Position numbers and translations under genes: made by a program. A DNA stretch of 64,000 nucleotides from Methanosphaera stadtmanae (GTDB lineage Archaea; Methanobacteriota; Methanobacteria; Methanobacteriales; Methanobacteriaceae). The stretch spans positions 59,539-123,538 of the forward strand of contig SUTQ01000004.1 of assembly GCA_015062805.1 (NCBI GenBank), read 5' to 3'. Below, in pieces: positions 45,752-54,150 of the stretch; within the stretch, counting starts at the first letter, position 1; the number at the start of each line of letters is the position of its first letter. The notes below the pieces were generated by a model, which had not been told where the DNA came from, did not search any database, and saw only the letters and a program-made list of their open reading frames with translations.

Positions 45752-46945
45752 TTATTGAGATTTGTTTTCTCGACAAACTTTTTTGTATTCTGCTCCTTGA
45801 ATATCATGGTATTTTACCATACCAATCATTTCTCTTTGGTCGATAAGTTCTTTATCTTCGAAGGAAACAGTTTCTTCATTGTATAATGCACAACATGATT
45901 TTTTAGTGATTACTTTCATGGAACCTTTGTGTAATCTTACTTCTACAGAACCATTTACTCTTTTTTGCATATGGTCATTGATTACATCCAAATCTTTTCT
46001 TAATGGTTCGTTCCATAATCCTTCATAAACCAATTCAGCATAGGTATTGCTTAAGTTTTCTGCAAATTTGATTTCTTTTCTACTGAAGATAAGTTTTTCT
46101 AATGCTGCATGTGCTGTAATAAGAAGGATTGCTCCAGGAGTTTCATAGTTTTCTCTTGATTTTAATCCTATGATTCTGTCTTCAATCATGTCGATTCTAC
46201 CAATTCCATGTTCTCCAGCAATTTCATTTGCTTTTCTTATAAGAGATACAGGATCTAATTCCACATCATCAATTTTTGTTGGAATACCGTTTCTGAATGA
46301 GATTTTAACAATTTGTGGTTCATCAGGTGCATCTATTGTGGATTTGGTCCATTCATAAATGTCTTCTGGTGCTGGTGTAGCAGGATTTTCAAGTAATCCT
46401 CCTTCAATTGATCTTCCCCAAAGGTTTTCATCTATACTGTAAATTTTTTCAGATGGTAATGGAATGCCATGTTCCTTTGCATATTCCTGTTCTTCTGTTC
46501 TGGTGAGGTTGTAATCTCTTATTGGAGCTACTATGTATAAGTCGGATTCGGATCGGATTGTAGCTTCGAATCGGAATTGGTCGTTTCCTTTACCGGTACA
46601 ACCGTGTGCAATTGTTGCTGCCCCTTCTTTTTCTGCTATTTCAACGATTTTTTTTGCAATTAATGGTCTTGCAAATGCGGTACTGAGAGGGTATCCTTCG
46701 TATAATGCATTGGTTTTGATACATCTGAATGCATAATCTCTTGCAAATTCATCTTTTGCATCAATAGTGTAGTGTTTGCTTGAACCAATTTTTTCTGCAG
46801 CTTCTTGCGGTCTTTTTATTTCATCTTCAGGTTGACCTACATCTACACAGGCTGTGATTACTTCCATGTTATATTTTTCTTCCAGGAGTTTAACACAAAC
46901 TGATGTGTCTAGTCCTCCACTAAATGCTAATACACATTTTTCCAT
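45752..46945 (-). CDS. argG: Argininosuccinate synthase
   Basis: 397-residue enzyme joining citrulline and aspartate at the cost of ATP, the penultimate step of arginine synthesis. PP-loop [10 protein letters not shown] at 8-17; family signatures [14 protein letters not shown] near 112-125 and [11 protein letters not shown] near 166. Normal length. ATG with AGGTGA 5 bases upstream. Apparently monocistronic; argH not adjacent. Confidence 0.96.
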   Translation of the reverse strand: MEKCVLAFSGGLDTSVCVKLLEEKYNMEVITACVDVGQPEDEIKRPQEAAEKIGSSKHYTIDAKDEFARDYAFRCIKTNALYEGYPLSTAFARPLIAKKIVEIAEKEGAATIAHGCTGKGNDQFRFEATIRSESDLYIVAPIRDYNLTRTEEQEYAKEHGIPLPSEKIYSIDENLWGRSIEGGLLENPATPAPEDIYEWTKSTIDAPDEPQIVKISFRNGIPTKIDDVELDPVSLIRKANEIAGEHGIGRIDMIEDRIIGLKSRENYETPGAILLITAHAALEKLIFSRKEIKFAENLSNTYAELVYEGLWNEPLRKDLDVINDHMQKRVNGSVEVRLHKGSMKVITKKSCCALYNEETVSFEDKELIDQREMIGMVKYHDIQGAEYKKVCRENKSQ

Positions 46946-47172
46946 TTTTTCACCTACATATCTTTTTTTAATAAATTAATTATATAATAATCTTAGATGT
47001 CAATTTTTGAATCTTAAAAATTTATATTATTACTATATATCTTTTATTATTCTAATAAAATTTGCTATTTTAAAAATATAAATATGTGATGGGTATATTA
47101 AATCTATTTTTTATTCTCTTTGAATAAGATTAAATAGTTATTTAAACATAAATTTAACATAGGATTGTAATT

Positions 47173-47910
47173 ATGTATAAGTTTAACTTTCTTTCTATTG
47201 ATTCATCTACTAAAGGTAATGTATTGGCTAATAACCAGTTAAATAGATATTTTATTAACAAAGGATACAGAAAAAAAATTGAATTGATGGAATATATCAA
47301 CAGTACTTCGGAGGGAACAATAGTTTTCAATGTAGGTGAAGGAAGATACAATCTTTTATTGGTTGGGGGAGTGCATGGTAATGAACTTGCTTCTCAAGCA
47401 GCATTAATAAGGTTAATGGATGAAATTATAAGTGAAAATGTTAAGCTTAAATGTAAATTGCATATTGTTCCATTTTTGATTCCGTATACAACTATGATTA
47501 ATTCAAGAAAATACAATGATAAAGATATGAACAGAAATGCTCATTTAGATGGGATTACTAGAAAAATTATTGATTATGCCGTTGAAAATAACATCACTGC
47601 ATTATGTGACTGTCATTCAACTGATCCTAACAACAAACCAGGATTTGCCAGCGTGTTTTGTTCAGTAAAACCACTGATTGACAGTTCAAGGATAGCAAGT
47701 TATGTCTGTAAGAATACAGCTTCTAGAATTTTGCCGATTGCTGAAGCAGGATCTGTTCTGCATGGTGCTGTTGAAGATGAAGCAAATCTTAGGGGTATTC
47801 CTGCAATTACATGCGAAACCGTTTGTGAAAATGGTAAGTTGAATGAAAATTCAGTAGATTTTTCTTTTAAACAGATTAAAAGTTTTTTGGATTATTTTGG
47901 TGTAATATGA
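47173..47910 (+). CDS. Succinylglutamate desuccinylase/aspartoacylase-family zinc hydrolase
   Basis: 245-residue M14-like zinc carboxypeptidase-fold protein: G-G-V-H-G-N-E near residues 66-72 supplies the His and Glu zinc ligands, D-C-H-S-T near 140-144 the second His, and C-E-T-V-C near 220 contains a possible catalytic Glu. It is shorter than AstE or aspartoacylase (over 300 residues). Substrate unknown; N-acyl amino acid hydrolysis is the family activity. ATG at 47173 with AGGA about 10 bases upstream. Confidence 0.78.
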   Translation: MYKFNFLSIDSSTKGNVLANNQLNRYFINKGYRKKIELMEYINSTSEGTIVFNVGEGRYNLLLVGGVHGNELASQAALIRLMDEIISENVKLKCKLHIVPFLIPYTTMINSRKYNDKDMNRNAHLDGITRKIIDYAVENNITALCDCHSTDPNNKPGFASVFCSVKPLIDSSRIASYVCKNTASRILPIAEAGSVLHGAVEDEANLRGIPAITCETVCENGKLNENSVDFSFKQIKSFLDYFGVI

Positions 47911-47937
47911 GTGTATTGTTATGAAGATTAATATTAA

Positions 47938-48010
47938 AGATTTTTATTAGTGAGGTACTTCTTTTATTTTTAATGTAAGTTTTTTCACTAGTATTTTCTA
48001 ATAAAAATCT
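47938..48010. repeat. 73-bp element bounded by a 13-bp perfect inverted repeat
   Basis: AGATTTTTATTAG (47938-47950) is perfectly inverted at 47998-48010. Inner arms TAGTGA (47948-47953) and TCACTA (47985-47990) give a second, offset pairing. The element starts 28 bases after the hydrolase gene and ends one base before the ATG of the broken gene at 48012. It could be the hydrolase terminator, a small transposon-like remnant or an RNA structure. Confidence 0.6.
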
Positions 48011-48011
48011 A

Positions 48012-48442
48012 ATGTCTTATTCACTAAGGGATGAAACAATCAAATCATTGAAGTCATATAAAGAATTAAACGATAAAATTCTGAATTTATTATTAGACAA
48101 ACAACATCTGAAAAACCAATATCAAATTCAAATATTATAGTTTCAGGTAATCTACTTGATAAGAGTATTAGATTAAATAATGAATCATTGGATGATTCAA
48201 CAGTTAAGGAAATCTCAACTATACAAAACAGGATAATGGTAATGTCCGACTTTTTACTAAATCATATTCAAGCAGGTAAAATAAACAACAAATCTAAGGA
48301 AAATATTTGTCAATGTCTTTTGGAAAATGAAGTTATTTTATCACGGGATATGGATTATCAAGAAAAATTAATTATTTATACAACAAAACACATATTAAAT
48401 TTAAAACAAGACGAAGAACGATTGTTAAATAAATTACAATAA
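48012..48442 (+). pseudogene. Frameshifted small gene of unknown function
   Basis: A frame from ATG 48012 encodes M-S-Y-S-L-R-D-E-T-I-K-S-L-K and stops at 48138-48140. The frame that runs to 48442 (Leu/Ile/Lys/Glu-rich, mostly helical, ending L-L-N-K-L-Q) is open from about 48077 and has no ATG or good ribosome site of its own. Reading across a one-base deletion near 48100-48105 joins L-L-L-D-K to T-T-S-E-K-P and gives one plausible helical protein of about 143 residues. No family recognised. It is either a genuine pseudogene, a phase-variable gene or a sequencing error. Confidence 0.55.
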
Positions 48443-48456
48443 CAGGAATAATTACA

Positions 48457-49191
48457 ATGTCATCATATAAAGCACATGCATTGGCGGGTATAATACTGGC
48501 ATTTCCGTTTATACCTAGCTTTTTTTATTTGTTTTTTGCAGTTATAGGTGCATCAATCCCTGATATGGATCATGATAATAACAAATACAAGGTCAATTCC
48601 ATGTTTTTGGTTGGTATAATTATTTCACTGTTATTAATCATACTTAAAGGTTCAATATTGTCTGGTCTTATTATAATGTTGTTGGCAATAACCTTTTATT
48701 ATTCTAAACATAGGGGATTGACACATTCATTGGTTGGAATTACGGTCCTTTGTCTCTTGTTATTGTTTATGATGATGGGATTTCTACCGGTTGTAACAGG
48801 TTTGGCAGAATATGCTAATTATATTATGCCTAATAATCTGTCAATATTTGTAATATTGTCCTTGCTAGGTTATTTTGTAGTTAGTCGTAAAGTATTAACG
48901 TATTATGAAGTATTGCTTGCAATTTGTCTTTTTCTGGCTCCTGTGAATATTGATGTAATTAATTGGAGATTAATATTTATAATGTTATTTTTGGGTGCTG
49001 TTAGTCATTTGATACTGGATTTATTTACACCGTCAGGTTTGGTTGTATTTTGGCCTTTGTCTGATAAGGAATATCATAGGAAATTGGGAATAATTTTCAT
49101 TGGTATTTGGTTGTTTTTAGCAATATCTTACATGTATGCTTTTGGTCATATCTTGTTTACATATCAACCAGTTTTAAATTATATAATTTAA
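48457..49191 (+). CDS. YdjM-like metal-dependent hydrolase-family membrane protein
   Basis: 244 residues, about seven hydrophobic helices. Conserved-looking S-S-Y-K-A-H-A-L-A-G near the N terminus, S-I-P-D-M-D-H-D near 34-41, H-R-G-L-T-H-S near 88-94 and S-H-L-I-L-D-L-F-T-P-S-G near 185-196. These His/Asp clusters are the mark of the PF04307 (YdjM, 'LexA-binding inner membrane') family, thought to be membrane metal-dependent hydrolases. Role unknown. ATG with AGGAA upstream, 14 bases after the broken gene. Confidence 0.85.
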   Translation: MSSYKAHALAGIILAFPFIPSFFYLFFAVIGASIPDMDHDNNKYKVNSMFLVGIIISLLLIILKGSILSGLIIMLLAITFYYSKHRGLTHSLVGITVLCLLLLFMMMGFLPVVTGLAEYANYIMPNNLSIFVILSLLGYFVVSRKVLTYYEVLLAICLFLAPVNIDVINWRLIFIMLFLGAVSHLILDLFTPSGLVVFWPLSDKEYHRKLGIIFIGIWLFLAISYMYAFGHILFTYQPVLNYII

Positions 49192-49579
49192 ACGTTTTTA
49201 ATTATTTTTTTAATCATCGAACATTTTTTATTAATCATATTATTGTATTGTTAATTTATTTATTTATTTAACTCTTTTTTTCATAAAAATTTACGTAAAC
49301 CTAAAAATAAATTCATAACTATTATATATGTTGTTTTTTAAAAATATTATCATACTATATACTTGAATTGTGAAGTTTTTCTTTTTTAAGTATGGAGTTT
49401 TTGTAGCTAATTAATTTAACTTAAGATAATGAGACAATAAGTTATGGATAAAGTTCATAAGTTGTCTAAAACCTTTATGAACAAGAGGGGGTTTGCTTGG
49501 GAATTATATTTTGAGATATGATTTTTAAGAAGTTCTAGTAATAGGACAATTGTTCGTATATAAAAACGGAGTTTAATTT
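49192..49579. other. 388-base leader region before the ehb operon
   Basis: No gene seen. It contains a TTTACGTAAA palindrome (49290-49299), an inverted repeat GTTCATAA (49453-49460) / TTATGAAC (49475-49482), and the GC-richer AGAGGGGGTTTGCTTGGG just after it. A TATATAAAA stretch lies within about 30 bases of the ehbA start, too close for a conventional leader. The real ehb promoter is probably further upstream. Confidence 0.55.
49453..49482. promoter_or_regulatory. Inverted repeat upstream of ehbA
   Basis: Perfect 8-bp arms GTTCATAA / TTATGAAC around a 14-base spacer, about 100 bases before the first ehb gene. Candidate binding site or leader-RNA hairpin for the operon. Confidence 0.4.
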
Positions 49580-49891
49580 ATGTTTTTAAATAGAATAATC
49601 TACGGAATTGAATTTTTCGTAAGATTAGTAGTCGAAATAATTAAGGCAGTAATAGACACTGCTATATGCTGTCTCAAGGGCGAAGTAGATCCTGTTGTTG
49701 TAGAGATCATGCCTGATTTAAAACGTCCGGTATCTCTTGCAATATTATCTAACACAATTACCTTAACTCCTGGTACAATTACTATTGATATGAACCAAGA
49801 AAAAGGTATCTTAACAGTATCTGCTCTTACACCTCGTTCACGTGAGGACATTATACCTCTTGAGTCAACTATTAAGAAAATGTTAGAATAA
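49580..49891 (+). CDS. ehbA: Energy-converting hydrogenase B subunit A (MnhE-like)
   Basis: 103-residue membrane subunit resembling MnhE/MrpE: two N-terminal hydrophobic helices, then a soluble domain with P-V-S-L-A-I-L-S-N-T-I-T-L-T-P-G-T and the family's (L/M)-x-V-x-A-L-T-P. First gene of the ehb operon. Ehb couples ion flow across the membrane to reduction of a low-potential ferredoxin with hydrogen, which supplies anabolic CO2 fixation. ATG 49580 with GGAG 10 bases upstream. Confidence 0.88.
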   Translation: MFLNRIIYGIEFFVRLVVEIIKAVIDTAICCLKGEVDPVVVEIMPDLKRPVSLAILSNTITLTPGTITIDMNQEKGILTVSALTPRSREDIIPLESTIKKMLE

Positions 49892-49906
49892 ACATAGGGT
49901 GATGAG

Positions 49907-50173
49907 ATGGATTTTTTAACAATATCTGAATTGTTCCTAATGTTATGTCTAGTTGTCTACATGTTTGCTGGTTTAAAAATCGCAGCAAGAAGAACTACAG
50001 GTTCAGCATTAGCTGGTGTAGGCGCTTTTACAATTGCTTTAGCAGTTGTATTAGCTATGGTATCTGTATTAACTGATGTATCATTCTGTAGGGATATAGC
50101 ATTTGCATTAATTGTATTAAGCCCAGTTGGAACAATTGCAGCCGCTACAGTTTTAGGTGGAGGCGAAATATAA
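49907..50173 (+). CDS. ehbB: Energy-converting hydrogenase B subunit B (MnhF-like)
   Basis: 88 residues with three hydrophobic helices, MrpF/MnhF-like. Assigned from operon position and hydropathy. ATG with GGGTGA 6 bases upstream; the stop TAA shares a base with the ehbC start (TAATG). Confidence 0.85.
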   Translation: MDFLTISELFLMLCLVVYMFAGLKIAARRTTGSALAGVGAFTIALAVVLAMVSVLTDVSFCRDIAFALIVLSPVGTIAAATVLGGGEI

Positions 50174-50469
50174 TGGCAATGGAAATTACTATGGGTGATC
50201 CAATTTCAATCATTTTAGGAATAGTCTTTATTATTTTAGGTATTATTGTATTAATTACCGCAAAAGGATTATTATCTAATACAAGTGACGATTTACAATA
50301 CTCAATTTTCGGAAGATTAGAAATTTTAGGTATTGTCGATATGGTTAGCGTATTAATTTTAATATTAATTGGAGAACCTGCTTTAGGAGTAGTATACTTT
50401 ATATTAGCACCATTTGCAACTCATGCTATAGCTAGTGGACATTACCGTGGAGAACAAGGAGAGCATTAA
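50173..50469 (+). CDS. ehbC: Energy-converting hydrogenase B subunit C (MnhG-like)
   Basis: 98 residues with about three helices: I-I-L-G-I-V-F-I-I-L-G-I-I-V and a later V-Y-F-I-L-A-P-F-A-T-H-A-I-A, in the style of MnhG (P-x-T-A-H-A-I-A-R). ATG overlaps the ehbB stop. Confidence 0.85.
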   Translation: MAMEITMGDPISIILGIVFIILGIIVLITAKGLLSNTSDDLQYSIFGRLEILGIVDMVSVLILILIGEPALGVVYFILAPFATHAIASGHYRGEQGEH

Positions 50470-50470
50470 A

Positions 50471-50758
50471 ATGATAGATGTAAATATTTTAGTACAAAAT
50501 GCTGTACCTATAGCATTATACGTATTTGCAATATTAGGAGCTATTGTTGCTTTAATGCAAAAAGACTTGCTTAAAATGGCAGTTCTTACCAGTGTATCTG
50601 GATTCGCAGTTGCAGCAATTTTCCAAGTTTTATTAGCTCCCGATGTAGCATTAACGCAAGCTGTAGTAGGAGCAGCTATTGTCCCAACATTAGTTGGTCT
50701 TTCAGTATTAAAAACAAGAGAACCTCCTGTAACAGAAGATGTGGAAGGTGATTCATAA
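50471..50758 (+). CDS. ehbD: Energy-converting hydrogenase B subunit D (DUF4040-like)
   Basis: 95 residues, three helices, with the DUF4040-type stretch A-P-D-V-A-L-T-Q-A-V-V-G-A-A near residues 56-69, as in the C-terminal part of MnhA and in Mbh-type hydrogenases. ATG 50471 has GGAG 8 bases upstream. An in-frame GTG at 50435 would overlap ehbC and lacks a ribosome site. Confidence 0.85.
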   Translation: MIDVNILVQNAVPIALYVFAILGAIVALMQKDLLKMAVLTSVSGFAVAAIFQVLLAPDVALTQAVVGAAIVPTLVGLSVLKTREPPVTEDVEGDS

Positions 50759-51150
50759 TGGCGATAGAATTAGTCCAATGTGGAGCATTATTAACCGCAG
50801 CACTTTTAATGATTATAGGGTTAGTAGCATTAGTCTACTTAGACAACGTTCTTAAGAAAATTATCGGAGCAGCATTCATAGGGGATGGTGTAAACCTCTT
50901 AATAATTGCATTAGGTTACAGAGTTAATGGTATTCCATATATTTTCTTACAAAATATGGATGTAAACAGCTTTTTAGGTCAAGCATCATATCCACTACCA
51001 TTTGCATTAGTATTAACTAGTATTGTAATTGGTGCAAGTACTCTTGCTGTAATGTTAGCACTTTCTGTAGTTTTATACAAAAGAAATGGAACACTTAGTG
51101 CAACCGCTCTTTTAAACGATAAAAAATTAGGAGAGGAAAACAATGAATAG
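50758..51150 (+). CDS. ehbE: Energy-converting hydrogenase B subunit E (MnhC/NuoK-like)
   Basis: 130 residues with three helices; G-D-G-V-N-L-L-I-I-A-L-G-Y and D-x-L-x-Q-A-x-x-P-L-P-F-A-L-V-L-T-S-I-V-I-G-like motifs are those of MrpC/NuoK antiporter-type subunits. Start overlaps the ehbD stop (TAATG). Confidence 0.9.
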   Translation: MAIELVQCGALLTAALLMIIGLVALVYLDNVLKKIIGAAFIGDGVNLLIIALGYRVNGIPYIFLQNMDVNSFLGQASYPLPFALVLTSIVIGASTLAVMLALSVVLYKRNGTLSATALLNDKKLGEENNE

Positions 51151-51183
51151 TGCTATAAATACAACTCAAGGGGGTAATTACTA

Positions 51184-52698
51184 ATGGATGGAACTATATT
51201 TATACCGTTAATGGTAATTATTCCAATAATATGTGCTGTATTAGTAAACTTATTACATGAGCACAGCGGTGTTACCAAAATTCTTGGTTATATTGGAGCA
51301 ATTTGTTTACCAATAGTACCTATATTAGCAGTATATGGAAACCACTTCTTTGGTGGATATCAACCATTAGCAAACGGTGGACTAACAGTTGCTTTACCAG
51401 AAGCAGCAAAAGCAATTATTTCAGGTTCATTCCTTGAATTATTCCACCCAGCAATTACATACGCATTTGGTCCTGGACAACAAGTAATCTTATTTGTTCT
51501 TGGTTTAGTAGCAATGTGTGCAGTCTTTATTTCAATTGCTGAAACTAAAAAAACCTCTGGTGTATACTTATACATGTTATTCATGCTTTCAGCAGCATTA
51601 ATGGCATTTGTATTAACAGACGATATATTCAACTTATATGTATTCTTTGAAATTGCTGCATTAGTACAAGTTGGTCTTATACTAGTGTCAAGAGTAAAAG
51701 GAAACTATGAAACTGGTTTAAAATACATGTTACTTGGTGAAGTAGGTGGATCCTTCATGCTTTTAGGTATCGCACTTATATTAGGTTTAACAGGTAACGT
51801 AAACATTACCGATATAGTAATGATGATACACACTGGTTTAGTAAACCCATCAAATCCGGTATTATTATTCGCAGCAGGTATGTTAATTTATGGATGGTTA
51901 TACGCAACAGGTTTACCACCATTCAATGCAATTAAATCAGAAATTTATTCAAAAGGTTTACCTAGTGGATCTATGTTATTACAATCATTCTCAGTAATTG
52001 CTTGTATTTCCATAGGTTTAGTAATCATAAGAATATTCGGATACTTACCTACAGCTCAAATGGCAATGTTGGCAGTAAGCGTAATTGCTATGATTTTAGG
52101 TATCTCAATGGCTATGGTACAAGATGATTACAAACGTATCATTGCATATTTAGCAGTTGGTGAATTAGGTTACATAGGAGTAGGTCTTGGATTAGCAACA
52201 CCTCTCAGTATTACTGCAGGATTATTCCAAGCAGTAAACGAATTAGTAGTAACTTCATTCTTATTCATTGGATTCGGATTAGTATTATACAAAACTAGGA
52301 CCAGTAAAATTAGTAAACTTGGTGGATTAGTAGAATATATGCCAGTAGCAGCATTATTAACAGTACTTGCAGGATTTGCAATGGCTGGAGTACCTCCATT
52401 CAATGTATTCCAAAGTAAATATTTATTATGTCAAGCTGCTATCGCTGCAGGAATCCCTGAACTTGCAGTAATTATGATTATATTAAGTATTGTAACTTTC
52501 TTAGCATTCCTCAAAATGGCATACGCAATATTCTTAAGACCAAAACCAGACGAATTAGAAGTATCATCTGCATCTGTTCCAAAAACAACAATGGCAGTAA
52601 TGATAGTATTCTTAATAATTTGTTTAATTATTGGTTTATTCCCTGGTTTAGTAGTGGACAAATTAGGTGTATTAGCACTCACAGCATTTGCTTTATAG
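51184..52698 (+). CDS. ehbF: Energy-converting hydrogenase B subunit F (MnhD/NuoN-like antiporter subunit)
   Basis: 504-residue, roughly 14-helix proton/ion-translocating subunit of the NuoL/M/N-MrpD family. Family marks: F-N-L-Y-V-F-F-E-I-A near residue 150 with the conserved Glu, an L-L-G-E-V-G-G-S helix near 185, A-T-G-L-P-P-F-N with Lys-rich loop near 240, and A-M-A-G-V-P-P-F-N-V-F near 400. ATG preceded by GGGGGTAA, 33 bases after ehbE. Confidence 0.94.
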   Translation: MDGTIFIPLMVIIPIICAVLVNLLHEHSGVTKILGYIGAICLPIVPILAVYGNHFFGGYQPLANGGLTVALPEAAKAIISGSFLELFHPAITYAFGPGQQVILFVLGLVAMCAVFISIAETKKTSGVYLYMLFMLSAALMAFVLTDDIFNLYVFFEIAALVQVGLILVSRVKGNYETGLKYMLLGEVGGSFMLLGIALILGLTGNVNITDIVMMIHTGLVNPSNPVLLFAAGMLIYGWLYATGLPPFNAIKSEIYSKGLPSGSMLLQSFSVIACISIGLVIIRIFGYLPTAQMAMLAVSVIAMILGISMAMVQDDYKRIIAYLAVGELGYIGVGLGLATPLSITAGLFQAVNELVVTSFLFIGFGLVLYKTRTSKISKLGGLVEYMPVAALLTVLAGFAMAGVPPFNVFQSKYLLCQAAIAAGIPELAVIMIILSIVTFLAFLKMAYAIFLRPKPDELEVSSASVPKTTMAVMIVFLIICLIIGLFPGLVVDKLGVLALTAFAL

Positions 52699-52710
52699 TA
52701 AGGTGATAAG

Positions 52711-53043
52711 ATGAATATGTACGAAAAACTTGTACAAACTTTAAAAAGTACATTTGGGCAAGATCCAGAAAAAACATTAGTCAACGGATCAAAAACTTCA
52801 TCAATAGTTTCTGCTGAATTAGTGTTAATGGCATCTGTATTAATAGCTGCTTTAACAATTAGACTTGTAAGTCCAGCATTAATGATTGTTGCAGTAATAG
52901 GATTAATGTTATTATTTATGTATGTAACACCAATAATGCCTAAATTGTACAAAGAACACAATGATGATTTTAACAACATGATGTTCTATGCAGTATTAAC
53001 ATTAGCAATATTTGCAATAGTATTCTACTGGGGGGTATTCTAA
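52711..53043 (+). CDS. ehbG: Energy-converting hydrogenase B subunit G
   Basis: 110 residues: a soluble ~30-residue N terminus (with F-G-Q-D-P-E-K-T) followed by three hydrophobic helices. Assigned by position between ehbF and ehbH. ATG with AAGGTGA upstream; its stop abuts the GTG of ehbH. Confidence 0.8.
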   Translation: MNMYEKLVQTLKSTFGQDPEKTLVNGSKTSSIVSAELVLMASVLIAALTIRLVSPALMIVAVIGLMLLFMYVTPIMPKLYKEHNDDFNNMMFYAVLTLAIFAIVFYWGVF

Positions 53044-53331
53044 GTGAAGGCTTCAATTAGAGATGTAGCATTAATAGTTGCTATAGCAGCATTCGCAACA
53101 ATATTCTTAACCTCTATGGTTCAATTCAGTGGAATGATTTTCCCTGGTATTAACTACATATACCAAGGTGTTGGTGTATCAATTGCACCTAACTTAGTAA
53201 CTAACGTTGTATTTGATTTCAGAGGTTTCGATACCCTTGGAGAAGCATTTATTTTAGTAAGTGCTGTAGTAACTACTATGTTAGTATTCGGTAGAGGAAA
53301 AGTAAACCTTGGAGGCGACGACGATGAGTGA
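53044..53331 (+). CDS. ehbH: Energy-converting hydrogenase B subunit H
   Basis: 95 residues with two to three helices and the motif T-N-V-V-F-D-F-R-G-F-D-T-L-G-E near 57-71, the (N/T)-x-V-x-x-(I/V)-x-x-D-(F/Y)-R-G-x-D-T-L-G-E hallmark of MbhE/MnhA-type small subunits. Starts at GTG 53044 directly after the ehbG stop; the end overlaps ehbI by 8 bases. Confidence 0.87.
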   Translation: MKASIRDVALIVAIAAFATIFLTSMVQFSGMIFPGINYIYQGVGVSIAPNLVTNVVFDFRGFDTLGEAFILVSAVVTTMLVFGRGKVNLGGDDDE

Positions 53332-53809
53332 TCTTCTTAAATTAATAGCATACCCTGTATCATTTATTATGATTGGATACGGTGTAATGACAATACTCGG
53401 TGGTCACATAACTCCGGGTGGAGGTTTCCAGGGTGGAGCTATGATGGCTTCTGGAGCAATATTATGTATACTTGCTTACGGATTAAAAGATAATCCATTT
53501 AACCTTTCACACGAAAGAATGTCCTTAGTAGAAAGTCTCGGAGCATTACTCTACATCTGCTTAGGATTAGTTGGATTATTAGCTGGGGGTTCATTCCTTT
53601 ACAACGTAGGTACAAACATCTACGGATTAGTCCCAGCAGGTTTACAATCTATGTTAAATTACCCAGATGCATTACATGCTGGAATAATTCCATATCTCAA
53701 CATAGCTATTGGTGTAAAAGTATTTATTGGATTAACTACTTTAGTAATTCTCTTCTATGCTGTTACCAAATATGCTGGAGATTACATAGATAATGAGGAA
53801 ATTGATTAG
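53324..53809 (+). CDS. ehbI: Energy-converting hydrogenase B subunit I (MnhB-like)
   Basis: 161 residues, four helices, MrpB/MnhB-type motif G-G-H-I-T-P-G-G-G-F-Q-G-G near 29-41. ATG 53324 has GGAGG 8 bases upstream; an in-frame TTG at 53309 would lie on that site. Confidence 0.9.
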   Translation: MSDLLKLIAYPVSFIMIGYGVMTILGGHITPGGGFQGGAMMASGAILCILAYGLKDNPFNLSHERMSLVESLGALLYICLGLVGLLAGGSFLYNVGTNIYGLVPAGLQSMLNYPDALHAGIIPYLNIAIGVKVFIGLTTLVILFYAVTKYAGDYIDNEEID

Positions 53810-53820
53810 GAGGAGTTTTG

Positions 53821-54135
53821 ATGGTTTTAGAAACAACAGTACCATTTTTACAATCAGTAGGTCCTAATTTATTTGGTCTTTTTTATACTGGACCAACAAT
53901 TTGTGCTTTAATAATTGGACTTATAGCTGGAGCAATCATGCACAAAACTCCAACTGATGGAATTAAATTAAATACATCCTCTTGGATTGCAATAATTATT
54001 GGTGCTATACTTGTAGCATTCTGGTTAGGATCATTCCCATACTATGGTGGATTAAACTTAGGACCAGGATTTGTTGCAGCAGTTATAGGTGCAATAATTG
54101 GTAGAGGAATATTAGGAACTAAAGTTAAAGTTTAA
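53821..54135 (+). CDS. ehbJ: Energy-converting hydrogenase B subunit J
   Basis: 104 residues, three hydrophobic helices with a Gly-rich end (G-P-G-F-V-A-A-V-I-G-A). Assigned by position. ATG 53821 follows AGGAGG by 6 bases; a TTG three bases earlier is less likely. Confidence 0.82.
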   Translation: MVLETTVPFLQSVGPNLFGLFYTGPTICALIIGLIAGAIMHKTPTDGIKLNTSSWIAIIIGAILVAFWLGSFPYYGGLNLGPGFVAAVIGAIIGRGILGTKVKV

Positions 54136-54150
54136 GTGGGGTAATAGAGA

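Noticed and set aside
52431-52979. 182-codon open frame antisense to ehbF-ehbG
   Set aside because: Shadow of two well-supported subunit genes; N/I/T-rich product typical of antisense to membrane proteins.
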